Assembly (NCBI RefSeq): GCF_030161095.1
Contig: NZ_BSPP01000003.1
Location: forward strand, 51,612 to 115,611
Length of the DNA stretch: 64,000 nucleotides
From: Cypionkella aquatica
GTDB lineage: Bacteria > Pseudomonadota > Alphaproteobacteria > Rhodobacterales > Rhodobacteraceae
Direction: 5' to 3'
Each line of letters opens with the position of its first letter. Positions within the stretch are counted from its first letter, which is position 1. Below the pieces are notes generated by a model that saw only the letters and a program-made list of their open reading frames with translations, was not told the DNA's origin and made no database searches. Positions 55,336 through 64,000 of the stretch are shown one piece after another. A program made the position numbers and the translations under genes.

Positions 55336-56250
55336 ATGGTCAAACGTCCGCTCTGGCTGCTCGCAGTCCCCGTGATCTTCCTGCTGCTGTGGTCGGCGGG
55401 CTTTGCCATCGCCAAACTGGGCCTGCAACATGCCGAGCCCCTTACCCTGCTGGCCCTGCGCTACACCTGCGTGCTGGCCCTGCTGCTGCCACTTGCCCTG
55501 ATCCTGCGCCCACCCTTGCCGAAAACCGCCCGCGCTTGGGCCGATATCGCTGTGACCGGTTTTCTGATCCAAGTGGTCTATTTCGGCCTGTGCTACATCG
55601 CGTTCAAATCCGGCGTCTCGGCTGGCGGGGTTGCGATCATCGTCTGCCTGCAACCGATTCTGGTCGCCCTCGCCGCGCCCTATACGGTGGGCGAGGCCAC
55701 CAGTCGGCTGGGCTGGATCGGGCTGGTGCTGGGCCTCGCCGGGGCGGCCATCGCCATCCTTTCGCGCTCCAGCCTGCAGGCTGAAAACCTTTGGGGTATC
55801 CTTTTGACCTTTGGCGCGCTGCTGGGCATCACCGGCGGCACGCTTTATGAAAAACGCTTCGGCACCGGTCAGCACCCGATCACCGCCAACCTGATCCAAT
55901 ACGCCACCGGCGCCGCCTTTACCCTGCCCGCCGCCTACCTCACCGAAGGCATGGCGGTGCAATGGTCGGCCGAGTTCATCCTGATTCTAGGCTACCTTGT
56001 GATCGGCAATTCGCTTTTGGCGATCAGCCTGCTCTTGGCGATGATCCGCGCGGGCGAGGTCGCCCGCGTCTCGGCGCTGTTCTATCTTGTGCCTGCGCTG
56101 TCCGCGCTGTTCGCTTGGCCGCTGCTGGGCGAAGCGATGCCACCCTTGGCATGGGCAGGCATGGCGCTGGCGGGTCTGGGTGTGGCTTTGGTCAGCCGAA
56201 AACCAGTCGGAAAAACTGATCAGACCCCCGCAGAAGCCGCAAAATCCTGA
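55336..56250 (+). CDS. DMT superfamily (EamA) transporter
   Basis: 304 residues, ten membrane helices in two EamA halves, starting LLWSAGFAIAKLGLQHAEPLTLLALRYT (first helix motif W-S/A-x-x-F) and ending with a charged tail. Different from the carrier at 23.2 kb. Substrate unknown. Its TGA directly abuts the convergent stop of the next gene (TGATCA). Confidence 0.87.
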   Translation: MVKRPLWLLAVPVIFLLLWSAGFAIAKLGLQHAEPLTLLALRYTCVLALLLPLALILRPPLPKTARAWADIAVTGFLIQVVYFGLCYIAFKSGVSAGGVAIIVCLQPILVALAAPYTVGEATSRLGWIGLVLGLAGAAIAILSRSSLQAENLWGILLTFGALLGITGGTLYEKRFGTGQHPITANLIQYATGAAFTLPAAYLTEGMAVQWSAEFILILGYLVIGNSLLAISLLLAMIRAGEVARVSALFYLVPALSALFAWPLLGEAMPPLAWAGMALAGLGVALVSRKPVGKTDQTPAEAAKS

Positions 56251-56592
56251 TCACCAGCCGCCCGGATTGCCCGGTTTGATGCTGCCGTGACCTTCTTCGC
56301 CGGTTTCGCTCATCCAGACCACATGCGAGCCCGTGATCGCCACTGACCAGCAGTTTTCGGGGTCTTGGCCATAGGTGAAGCACATCTTATCGCCCTTCAC
56401 CGCCCAGGTTCCGGTATAATCTGCGGCGCGAATGGTGCCATCGGCTGCGTAAAACTCACCATAGGCGCCCGAGGCAGACATGCTGCCCGACACGGTATTG
56501 CCGCTGATCGCAGCGCGGATCGCATCGCCCGTCGCCAGATCAGCCGCAACGGCGGGACTGGCCAGCAAAAGCAGCGGCAGAATATAGCGCAT
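56251..56592 (-). CDS. Small secreted hypothetical protein
   Basis: 113 residues from the ATG at 56592 (GAGGAGG upstream) with signal peptide ending AVAA (about 17-18). The mature part is beta-rich: GNTVSGSMSASGAYGEFYAAD, WAVKGDKMCFTYG, ENCWSVAITG, with two Cys (MCF and NCW) that probably form a disulphide. This resembles small periplasmic proteins that follow a lipocalin-like pattern, but I cannot name a family. Confidence 0.65.
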   Translation of the reverse strand: MRYILPLLLLASPAVAADLATGDAIRAAISGNTVSGSMSASGAYGEFYAADGTIRAADYTGTWAVKGDKMCFTYGQDPENCWSVAITGSHVVWMSETGEEGHGSIKPGNPGGW

Positions 56593-56649
56593 CAAAGCCT
56601 CCTCAGTTGCCCATAAAGGTAAACTTTCGCCCCGCAAGGTCAAGCCCGC

Positions 56650-57351
56650 TTAAATCTGCGGTAGCGTCAGTCGCAACTTGGCCGCCAAGCTGTCCAGAAC
56701 AGCCCGCGCCTGCGCCCAATCGGCAGAGCGGCTGGCAAACAGCACCGCTTGGCTCTGCAAGATCACAGAATCCGACAGAATTTTCAGATGGTTCGCCCGC
56801 AAGGTTTCCCCCGACGACGTAATATCCGCAATCGCCTCGGCGGTCAGGTTTTTCACCGTGCCCTCGGTCGCGCCCTGACTGTCCACCAGTTGATAATCCG
56901 CCACCCCTTGTGCTGTCAGAAACTCGCGCACAAGGCGGTGATATTTGGTCGCAATCCGCAACCGAAAGCCATGCGTGGCGCGAAACGCCGCCGCCGCCGC
57001 GTCGAGATCATCCACGGTTTCAACATCAATCCAGCAGCTTGGCACCGCAATGATCAGATCGGCATGGCCAAAGCCAAGCGGGCTGAGTTCCGCCACCTGC
57101 ACATCCCAATCCGCCAGCTTGTCGCGCACCAGATCGCTGCCAGTGACGCCCAGATGAATCCGCCCCGCCGCCAACTCGCGCGGAATTTCCCCCGCCGACA
57201 GCATCACCAACTCGACGTCTTCAATGCCTTCAACCGCGCCGGAATACTCCCGCTCGGCCCCAGTCTGGCGCATCGCAACCCCCCGCGCGCCGAACCATTC
57301 AAAGGTCTTCTCCATCAAACGGCCCTTCGACGGCACCCCGATCTTCAACAT
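56650..57351 (-). CDS. hisG: ATP phosphoribosyltransferase, short form
   Basis: 233 residues, the first step of histidine synthesis. The short HisG lacks the C-terminal regulatory domain and needs HisZ, which is encoded directly upstream. The PRPP loop is near DSQGATEGTVKNL and the start is [15 protein letters not shown] overlaps the hisZ stop as TGATG. Confidence 0.95.
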   Translation of the reverse strand: MLKIGVPSKGRLMEKTFEWFGARGVAMRQTGAEREYSGAVEGIEDVELVMLSAGEIPRELAAGRIHLGVTGSDLVRDKLADWDVQVAELSPLGFGHADLIIAVPSCWIDVETVDDLDAAAAAFRATHGFRLRIATKYHRLVREFLTAQGVADYQLVDSQGATEGTVKNLTAEAIADITSSGETLRANHLKILSDSVILQSQAVLFASRSADWAQARAVLDSLAAKLRLTLPQI

Positions 57352-58454
57352 CAGATCGCCCCCTTCAACGCCGCGACCAAGTGAGGCCGGATGATTCCGC
57401 CCACCGCCGGAATAGACCGCCCCGCCCCCAAGCGAGCCGTCAGCGCATCATAACGCCCGCCCGTCGCCACGGCAGGCATCCCATTCGCATGGAACGAAAA
57501 CACAAACCCGTCGTAATACTCCATCGAGGTCCGCCCAAGGCTCGCCTCAAACGCCAGAGTGTCCACCGCCACCCCACGCGCCTTCAGCGCCTCCAACCGC
57601 GCCGCAAACCGATCCACCGCAGGCGCAATCGCAGGCAACATTGGGGTAATCCCACGCAAATGCCCCAAAGCCGCAGCCGCCGGAGCCTGCAACCCCAGCA
57701 AATCATACAGCAACGCCGCCTCCGGTGCCTTGATCGGCGACGCCTGTGCATCCTCGATCAACGCCTGCGCCCGCGCCGCAATATCTTCCGGCGCGCGCAA
57801 GCCGATGAACGCCCCCGCAGCGGCGATCAAATCATCCGCCGCCCCAGTCGCCAACCGCTCCAGCAACGCCACCCGCCCCGCCGATACCGCCGCGCGCCCG
57901 GCAAAGCGGTCCAACAACGCGCGGAACCGCTTGGGCCGCCAGACATGCCGCAACAAAGCCGCCCGCCGCCGCTCGGTCGTCTCAAGCCCGCGCACCGCCG
58001 CCATCAGTATGCCGATATCCCCGGTCACCGCCCGCAAGCCCAGCCCGCTGACCAGCCCCGCAAACAACGCAAACACTTCCGCATCCGCAGCCTCTGGCGC
58101 TGCGCGATCAAACACCTCGAACCCGACCTGCAAATAGGCGCTGGCCCGGTTGCCCAAGTGCTCCTGCTTGCGGAAAACCTCGCCCATGTAGCAATAGCGC
58201 GCCGGGTCCGCGCCATCCGCCATATGCGCCTGCACCACTGGCACGGTGAAGTCAGGCCGCAGCATCATCTCGCCCCGCAACGGGTCTTGGGTGACATAGG
58301 CCCGCGCGCGAATATCCTCGCCATAAAGGTCCAGCATCACCTCGGCAGGCAAAAGCACATCCGCCTCAACAGGCATCGCCCCCGCCGCCTGAAACGCCGC
58401 GAACAGCCGTTCCGCCTCGGCCCGGATCACCGCTTTGGTCGCAGGCTGCGTCAT
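57351..58454 (-). CDS. hisZ: ATP phosphoribosyltransferase regulatory subunit HisZ
   Basis: 367 residues, a HisRS-like paralogue without synthetase activity that forms the HisG regulatory subunit. It keeps the class II fold ([34 protein letters not shown]) and the [12 protein letters not shown] motif. ATG at 58454 overlaps the hisS stop as ATGA; the frame upstream to 58529 belongs to hisS sequence. Confidence 0.94.
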   Translation of the reverse strand: MTQPATKAVIRAEAERLFAAFQAAGAMPVEADVLLPAEVMLDLYGEDIRARAYVTQDPLRGEMMLRPDFTVPVVQAHMADGADPARYCYMGEVFRKQEHLGNRASAYLQVGFEVFDRAAPEAADAEVFALFAGLVSGLGLRAVTGDIGILMAAVRGLETTERRRAALLRHVWRPKRFRALLDRFAGRAAVSAGRVALLERLATGAADDLIAAAGAFIGLRAPEDIAARAQALIEDAQASPIKAPEAALLYDLLGLQAPAAAALGHLRGITPMLPAIAPAVDRFAARLEALKARGVAVDTLAFEASLGRTSMEYYDGFVFSFHANGMPAVATGGRYDALTARLGAGRSIPAVGGIIRPHLVAALKGAI

Positions 58455-60067
58455 TGCCCCAGCATCTTCCGCACCGCCGCGACCAGATCCCCACGCGGCA
58501 CTTCCACCTGCGCAGGCTGATCTTTCCATTCCTCCAGCGTCGCTGATTGCGCAATCTTCGCGCCTAAAATCAGGTCTTTCAGGATCACAACGCCCTTCTC
58601 GGCCTCGTTGCCGCCCTGAATAACCGCAATTGGAGACTGCCGTTTATCGGCATATTTCAACTGGTTGCCGAATTGCTTGGGATTGCCGAGATAAACCTCG
58701 GCCCGGATCCCCGCTTGGCGCAACTCGCCCACCATCGCCATGTAATCCGCCATCCGGTCCCGGTCCATCACCGTCACCACCACCGGCCCTGCCGTATCCG
58801 AGGCCCCCCGCCCCTTGGCAGCCAGCGCCGCCAGCAACCGATCCACCCCAATCGAAACCCCGGTCGCAGGCACCGCCTGCCCGGTAAAGCGCTTGACCAG
58901 ATCGTCATACCGCCCGCCGCCCGCGACCGAGCCGAACGACCGCTTGCGGCCCTTCTCGTCGAGGATTTCAAACGTCAGTTCAGCCTCGTAAACCGGGCCA
59001 GTGTAGTAGCCGAGGCCACGCACCACGGAGGGGTCAATGACGATGCGATCCGGGCCATAGCCTTGGGCACTCAACAATGCCGCAATACTTTCCAGTTCCT
59101 CAACGCCTTCCCGACCAACAGCAGACTCACCAACGATCTCTCGAAGATATTGAGTAGCAACTCTGTTCCAGAAGACGTTCACCGAAGCATCACCGCCAAG
59201 AACTTCGCGCCCAACGGCTGATCCCTGAAAACTAGCAAGATAGGCATTCACGCCAGTTGCAGAATCCAATGCACCGGGAAGTTTGGAAATATCCTCAAGG
59301 CGGCGTTCGATGTGTTTTGATGCGGTCACAAATTGCATCAAAATTGCGATCTGACTGTCACTCAACCCTGCGCCCTTGGTGAAGTCGCCACTTTCATCCT
59401 TGCGGCCCGCGCCAAGCAAAGCCCGCACACCCGCGTCGCCCAGACGGTCAATCTTATCAATCGCGCGCAGCACAATCCCGCGCTCGGCCTCTTTGTCATC
59501 CCCGGCCAAACCGGCGACTTCCATCACCCCATTCAGCACCTTGCGGTTATTCACCTTCACCACATAATCGCCGCGCGGAATCCCGACGATCTCCAGCGCA
59601 TCCGACAGCATCGCGCAAATCTCGGCATCCGCCGCCACACTCGCAGACCCAACCGTATCCGCATCGCATTGATAAAACTGCCGGAACCGCCCCGGACCGG
59701 CCTTTTCATTGCGCCAGACCGGACCCATCGCATAGCGCCGATAGGGGCTAGGCAGCTCGTTGCGATACTGCGCCGCCACCCGCGCCAGAGGTGCTGTCAG
59801 ATCATAGCGCAGCGCCAGCCAATCGGCGTCTTCATCCTGCCAGCCAAACACGCCCTCATTAGGCCGATCCACATCAGGCAAAAACTTGCCCAAAGCTTCG
59901 ACCGTTTCTACAGCAGAAGTCTCCAGCGGATCAAAGCCATAGCGATGATAAACCTCGGCAATCTTGTCCAGCATTGCCTTGCGCGCCGTCACTTCCGCGC
60001 CAAAGTAATCGCGGAAGCCCTTTGGGGTCTCGGCGCGGGGACGTGGTGTCGGTTTATCTTTTGCCAT
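58451..60067 (-). CDS. hisS: Histidyl-tRNA synthetase
   Basis: 538 residues, class II. Motif 1 and 2 regions are PKGFRDYFG and [21 protein letters not shown], motif 3 is [13 protein letters not shown], and the His-binding loop is [12 protein letters not shown]. 59101-59340 has about 50% GC by hand count, below its surroundings, and encodes an inserted, less conserved part (residues about 245-325). First gene of hisS-hisZ-hisG, each overlapping the next. Confidence 0.96.
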   Translation of the reverse strand: MAKDKPTPRPRAETPKGFRDYFGAEVTARKAMLDKIAEVYHRYGFDPLETSAVETVEALGKFLPDVDRPNEGVFGWQDEDADWLALRYDLTAPLARVAAQYRNELPSPYRRYAMGPVWRNEKAGPGRFRQFYQCDADTVGSASVAADAEICAMLSDALEIVGIPRGDYVVKVNNRKVLNGVMEVAGLAGDDKEAERGIVLRAIDKIDRLGDAGVRALLGAGRKDESGDFTKGAGLSDSQIAILMQFVTASKHIERRLEDISKLPGALDSATGVNAYLASFQGSAVGREVLGGDASVNVFWNRVATQYLREIVGESAVGREGVEELESIAALLSAQGYGPDRIVIDPSVVRGLGYYTGPVYEAELTFEILDEKGRKRSFGSVAGGGRYDDLVKRFTGQAVPATGVSIGVDRLLAALAAKGRGASDTAGPVVVTVMDRDRMADYMAMVGELRQAGIRAEVYLGNPKQFGNQLKYADKRQSPIAVIQGGNEAEKGVVILKDLILGAKIAQSATLEEWKDQPAQVEVPRGDLVAAVRKMLGQ

Positions 60068-60139
60068 AGCTTACAGCCTTCGCTTTTTCTCGCGCTCCGT
60101 GTAACGGATGGGGGCGCGCGCAGCAAGCAGAGGTAGGCG

Positions 60140-60334
60140 ATGGACAACACGGCCTTGGAAGAACGCATCGCCCATTTGACCCGCATGGTCGAAGACCTGT
60201 CAGATGTCGTCGCCCGTCAGTCGAAAGACATCGACCGTCTGCTGCGCCTGACCCAGCTTTTGGCCGAACGCGAGGCCGAGCGGGAAGGCAACGCCCAAGC
60301 CCCCGAAGCCAACGTCCGCCCCCCTCATTGGTGA
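60140..60334 (+). CDS. slyX: SlyX family protein
   Basis: 64 residues, almost entirely one coiled coil (LEERIAHLTRMVEDLSDVVA and DIDRLLRLTQLLAERE) ending RPPHW, the SlyX signature. Function unknown. Divergent from hisS with 72 bases between; the stop overlaps the first unit of a 15-nt tandem repeat. Confidence 0.87.
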   Translation: MDNTALEERIAHLTRMVEDLSDVVARQSKDIDRLLRLTQLLAEREAEREGNAQAPEANVRPPHW

Positions 60335-60378
60335 CGGGCGCATTGGGAACGGGCGCGTTGGTAACGACCGCATTGGTC
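60334..60378. repeat. 15-nt tandem repeat, three units
   Basis: Three adjacent 15-nt units, ACGGGCGCATTGGGA, ACGGGCGCGTTGGTA and ACGACCGCATTGGTC, fill the gap between the convergent slyX and TSUP stops. Confidence 0.75.
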
Positions 60379-60380
60379 AG

Positions 60381-61142
60381 TTACATATTCACCAAACGGT
60401 AAACCGCCACGCCCAGCGCGAACAGCCCGACCGCAATCGTCAACGGTCGGCGCGGGGCCATCTTCGCCAGATAACCGCCGAAAAACGCCGCGGGCAGGCC
60501 ACCCAAAGCCAGACCAAACACCGTCATGCGCACTTGGGTCCAGTCGGTTTCCTCGCCCCACCAGCCAAAGAAATAGGCGACGCCCAAAGCCACAAACACC
60601 ACGAAACTGACGATAAACTCCGAGAAATTCGTCGATCCGATCGCATAGCGCGACTCGACCCCAGACCCCAGAAGCCCGGTGTTCACAATCGGCCCCCACG
60701 ATCCGCCAATGCCCTCAATCAACCCGCCAGCAAAGCCAATCGTCTGAAAACGCCGGGTTTTCACCACACGCACCACAATGCCCTTGATGCCGCGATAGAC
60801 AATATAGCCGCCCATCAGCAGCAGATAGCCATTCACCAGATATTGCAGCGCATGGCCTTTCAGCCCCGACAACAGCGTCGCGCCCAGAATCCCGCCAATC
60901 GAGCCGAACACCGCCAGCGCGCCGACGATCCGCCAGTCAATGTTCTTGTGATACAGGTTCGACAAAGCCGCCGTGCCGCCCGTCGGCAGCTTTGCCGCAT
61001 TGACCGAGGCCGAGACCAACGGCGGCGGCACGCCCTGCGCCAACAGCACCGCGGATGAGATCACGCCAAAGCCCATGCCCAATGATCCATCGACCAGCTG
61101 CGCAATGAACCCGATCAGCATGTAATCAAAAATACTGTCCAT
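60381..61142 (-). CDS. TSUP (TauE/SafE) family permease
   Basis: 253 residues with about eight membrane helices and the internal repeat of the TSUP family: DGSLGMGFGVISSAVLLAQGVPP and the matching GFAGGLIEGIGGSWGPIVNTGLL. Members export sulfite or organosulfur acids. The ATG at 61142 follows GGTGGA; the frame opens earlier with a TTG at 61160. No sulfur gene is adjacent. Confidence 0.87.
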   Translation of the reverse strand: MDSIFDYMLIGFIAQLVDGSLGMGFGVISSAVLLAQGVPPPLVSASVNAAKLPTGGTAALSNLYHKNIDWRIVGALAVFGSIGGILGATLLSGLKGHALQYLVNGYLLLMGGYIVYRGIKGIVVRVVKTRRFQTIGFAGGLIEGIGGSWGPIVNTGLLGSGVESRYAIGSTNFSEFIVSFVVFVALGVAYFFGWWGEETDWTQVRMTVFGLALGGLPAAFFGGYLAKMAPRRPLTIAVGLFALGVAVYRLVNM

Positions 61143-61340
61143 GCTGATTCCACCCTTCAATTACGACTATTCCCGTAGATATTTACTGATTTGACCCAGC
61201 AAACAACCATTTTCTTCTCTTTCGCCGAAATTTGGCAGGGATTCGACCCTTCTGCTCACAAATCCGTCATTGTCGGCGAGGTTTCGCACAGCACCAAAGC
61301 CGCAGCGCGTCGTGGTCGCAAACGCGGCTTTGCCCCATCC

Positions 61341-61412
61341 CACGCCGCCCCGGACGTGATCCGGGGCCTCATGCCGTGAACAGAGGCCTCGGATCACGTC
61401 CGGGGCGGCGTG
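61341..61412. repeat. REP-like paired inverted element downstream of dnaE
   Basis: 30-nt arms (61341-61370 and 61383-61412) with one mismatch around a 12-base loop. Each arm holds the core CCCCGGACGTGATCCGGGG, itself near-palindromic. Same family as 25942-26012. It can form a very stable hairpin at the 3' end of the dnaE transcript. The rest of 61161-61439 shows no gene. Confidence 0.85.
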
Positions 61413-61439
61413 AAGAACGTTGCCCAGCAATGTCGCAGA

Positions 61440-64000
61440 CTAAACCTCTTCCACCATGACCACACCCTGCATCGCCTTGATCGCGCCCTTGATCTGGGCT
61501 GTCACCGGATAGCTTTGCGGCAGGGTCAGATCAATCTCGCGGCCCTGATCATCCGGCACACACAGGGTAATCTGCGCCCGGCTGCGCCCCTCAACCCTGG
61601 CCAACAGCGTCGCAATCGACACCGCAGCCTCCGCCCGGTTCAGATGGATGCGCAAGGCCTGCGCCCCCGCCGCATCGGCGACCTGATCAATCGGCTGCAC
61701 CGCATTGGCCAACAGCTTCAGCGTCTCGCCCTCCAATTCCGCCTTCACCGTCAGAACCACATTCATCCCCGGCTCCAACAGATCACGCGCGGCTTCCAAC
61801 GTGTCGGAAAACACAGTCACCTCATAAAGCCCGGTCGGATCAGACAGCGACACAAAGGCAAAGCGATTGCCCTTGGCCGATTTGCGCTCCTGCTTGGACG
61901 CCACCGACCCCGCCAGTTTCTTGATCACCGGCCCCCGCTCTGCTGCCTGCGTCACTTCGGTCAGCGTCAGCACATCGCGCCGCTTCAACGCCGACATGTA
62001 GTCATCCAGCGGATGCCCAGACAGATAGAACCCAATCGCCAGATGCTCTTGCGTTAACCGCTCCACCGGCAACCAATCATCCCGGTAGGGCAGCCGGGGT
62101 TCAGGAATATCCGCCCCCGAATCGCCGAACAGCGACACCTGATTAGAGGCCTGCGCCTCGTGGATCGCTGCCGAATAGGCCACCAGCGCGTCCAAGCCCT
62201 CAAACACCCGCGCCCGGTTGCCATCCAACACATCAAACGCCCCGGCCCGCGCCAGCATTTCCAACGGCCGCTTGCCGACCCGCTTCATATCCACCCGGCG
62301 AGCAAAATCGAACAGAGTCGCAAACGGTTTCGCACCCCGCGCAGATACAATCAGCCCCATCGCATCAGCGCCGACACCTTTCAGCGCGCCCAATGCGTAA
62401 ACCACCGCGCCGTCGCGCACGGTAAACGTCGCCAAAGACGCATTGACACAAGGCGCAATCGTTTTGACGCCCAGCTTGCCAACTTCGCGCTTATAGACCG
62501 CCAGCTTGTCGGTCAGATGAATATCGCAATTCATCACCCCGGCCATGAATTCCACCGGATGGTTCGCCTTCAGCCATGCGGTCTGATAGCTGACCACCGC
62601 ATAGGCCGCCGCGTGGCTTTTGTTGAACCCATAGTTGGCGAATTTCTCCAGAAGGTCGAACACCTCCCCGGCCTTTTTCACATCGACATTATGGGTCTTC
62701 TTCGCGCCCTCAACAAATTTGGGCCGCTCCTTCGCCATTTCTTCGGCGATCTTCTTACCCATCGCGCGGCGCAGCAAATCCGCCCCGCCCAAGGAATACC
62801 CCGCCATCACCTGAGCAATCTGCATAACCTGCTCTTGGTAGACGATAATCCCCTGAGTTTCCGCCAGAATATGGTCAATCGTCGGGTGAATAGACTCCAA
62901 GTCTTTCAGCCCGTTCTTCACCTCGCAATAGGTCGGAATATTCTCCATCGGACCGGGCCGATACAGCGCCACCAAGGCCACAATATCCTCGATGCAGGTC
63001 GGCTTCATCCGCCGCAACGCATCCATCATGCCGCTGGATTCCACCTGAAACACCGCAACCGTTTTCGCTGCCGCATAAAGCTCATACGACGCCTTATCAT
63101 CCAACGGGATCAGCCCGATGTCATTCTCGGCCCCCGGCTTCGCCTCATACAGCACCCGACCATCCGCCGATTGGTTCAGCGCCCGCCCGCCATTGATGAT
63201 CTGATCAATCGCATTCTGGATCACCGTCAGAGTCTTCAGCCCCAGAAAGTCGAACTTCACCAGCCCGGCTTGCTCCACCCATTTCATGTTGAACTGCGTC
63301 GCAGGCATGTCCGATTTGGGGTCTTGATACAGAGGCACCAACTCATCCAAAGGCCGGTCGCCAATCACCACCCCGGCGGCATGGGTCGAGGCGTTGCGAT
63401 AAAGCCCCTCAAGCTGCGCGCCGTAATCCAAAAGCCGCGCGACGACCTCTTCTTTCGCCGCCTCTCGCAGACGCGGTTCATCCGCCAGCGCCTTGGTGAT
63501 CGAAACCGGCTTCACCCCTTCCACCGGGATCATCTTCGACAGCCGGTCCACCTGCCCATAAGACATCTGCAACACGCGGCCCACATCGCGCACCGCCGCC
63601 TTCGACAGCAACGCGCCGAAAGTGATGATCTGCCCGACCTTATCGCGGCCATATTTATCTTGCACATAGCGGATCACCTCGCCCCGGCGATCCATGCAAA
63701 AGTCGATATCGAAGTCGGGCATCGACACCCGTTCGGGGTTCAAGAACCGCTCAAACAGCAAGGCGTAACGCAGAGGGTCCAGATCGGTGATCGTCAGCGC
63801 ATAGGCCACAAGACTGCCCGCACCCGAGCCCCGCCCCGGCCCCACCGGAATGCCCTGTTTCTTCGCCCAACCAATAAAATCCGCCACGATCAGGAAATAG
63901 CCGGGAAAGCCCATCTTCTCGATGATGCCCAACTCAAAATCCAACCGCGCCTGATACTCCTCCACCGTCACCGCATGCGGAATAATCGCCAACCGAGCCT
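61440..64000 (-). CDS. dnaE: DNA polymerase III alpha subunit, C-terminal part (partial)
   Basis: The frame enters at the right edge and about 853 residues are present; the N-terminal PHP domain is missing from the window. Visible are the active-site motif MPDFDIDFC, GPGRGSGAGSLVAYAL, HAAGVVIGDRPL, the fingers and beta-clamp region (QVSLFG matches the clamp-binding QxxLF pattern) and the OB fold (VASKQERKSAKGNRFAFVSL). It replicates the chromosome. The REP-like hairpin lies 28 bases after the stop. Confidence 0.96.
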   Translation of the reverse strand, partial: ARLAIIPHAVTVEEYQARLDFELGIIEKMGFPGYFLIVADFIGWAKKQGIPVGPGRGSGAGSLVAYALTITDLDPLRYALLFERFLNPERVSMPDFDIDFCMDRRGEVIRYVQDKYGRDKVGQIITFGALLSKAAVRDVGRVLQMSYGQVDRLSKMIPVEGVKPVSITKALADEPRLREAAKEEVVARLLDYGAQLEGLYRNASTHAAGVVIGDRPLDELVPLYQDPKSDMPATQFNMKWVEQAGLVKFDFLGLKTLTVIQNAIDQIINGGRALNQSADGRVLYEAKPGAENDIGLIPLDDKASYELYAAAKTVAVFQVESSGMMDALRRMKPTCIEDIVALVALYRPGPMENIPTYCEVKNGLKDLESIHPTIDHILAETQGIIVYQEQVMQIAQVMAGYSLGGADLLRRAMGKKIAEEMAKERPKFVEGAKKTHNVDVKKAGEVFDLLEKFANYGFNKSHAAAYAVVSYQTAWLKANHPVEFMAGVMNCDIHLTDKLAVYKREVGKLGVKTIAPCVNASLATFTVRDGAVVYALGALKGVGADAMGLIVSARGAKPFATLFDFARRVDMKRVGKRPLEMLARAGAFDVLDGNRARVFEGLDALVAYSAAIHEAQASNQVSLFGDSGADIPEPRLPYRDDWLPVERLTQEHLAIGFYLSGHPLDDYMSALKRRDVLTLTEVTQAAERGPVIKKLAGSVASKQERKSAKGNRFAFVSLSDPTGLYEVTVFSDTLEAARDLLEPGMNVVLTVKAELEGETLKLLANAVQPIDQVADAAGAQALRIHLNRAEAAVSIATLLARVEGRSRAQITLCVPDDQGREIDLTLPQSYPVTAQIKGAIKAMQGVVMVEEV

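Overview
The window is one stretch of a GC-rich alphaproteobacterial chromosome, best placed in the Rhodobacterales (Rhodobacteraceae/Paracoccaceae). Support: the alphaproteobacterial tolQRAB-pal-cpoB-tilS-ftsH and ruvCAB orders, an Irr-type Fur regulator divergent from fabA-fabB-fabI, DUF484-xerC followed by a phosphatidylcholine synthase, short HisG with HisZ, adenosylcobalamin-dependent NrdJ, two DUF1127 micro-proteins and DUF1489/DUF2161 proteins. I cannot fix a genus. The left edge is a contig end: bases 6-34 match the Illumina P5 adapter and interrupt folD.

Layout. 1-2.2 kb: one-carbon genes (folD fragment, chorismate mutase, fhs). 2.5-13.7 kb: MOSC protein, ftsH, tilS and the Tol-Pal operon with ybgC, DUF2161 and an unknown gene, all on the minus strand. 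14-16.3 kb: ruvCAB. 16.6-29 kb: DUF1127 protein, prmA, priA, DUF484-xerC, pcs, transporter, ogt-LysR, second DUF1127 protein and ileS. 29-34 kb: group III truncated haemoglobin, DUF2339 giant membrane protein, FAD monooxygenase, DUF2237. 34-36 kb: a membrane-anchored LuxR-type regulator beside two exported PepSY-like proteins with very acidic repeat tails. 36-46 kb: trpB, DUF952-pyrD-GNAT, a metallophosphatase, a fasciclin protein, irr, fabABI, an M50 protease and tRNA-Gly(UCC). 46.6-52 kb: the RNA-repair/Ro locus. 52-64 kb: nrdJ, DUF1489, EamA transporter, hisS-hisZ-hisG, slyX, a TSUP permease and the C-terminal part of dnaE.

The most interesting locus is 46.6-52.0 kb. rtcR (plus strand) is divergent from a minus-strand unit rsr (Ro60/TROVE) - about 700 bp without protein genes - rtcB. 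That gap holds five tandem, non-overlapping units. Each is closed by an 8-9 bp terminal helix whose two strands change together between units, and each carries the same internal motifs (GAATG-Y-N5-GGRACTACA near the 5' end, TTGTC before the 3' strand). At least three units (A, D, E) carry tRNA T-arm sequences; unit A has a T-arm, a closed acceptor hairpin and a D-arm in circularly permuted tRNA order. I read them as an array of five Y RNAs partnered with Ro60. The rsr frame is broken by one base in a G run, and RtcR lacks the GAFTGA loop used to contact sigma-54, so this locus may be wired differently from the enterobacterial rsr-yrl-rtc operon.

Other structure: paired inverted REP-like elements after DUF1127 and dnaE, a 32-nt intergenic repeat in two places, several short tandem repeats, and low-GC patches inside ileS and hisS. 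Many neighbouring genes are translationally coupled by ATGA, GTGA, TGATG or TTGA overlaps.
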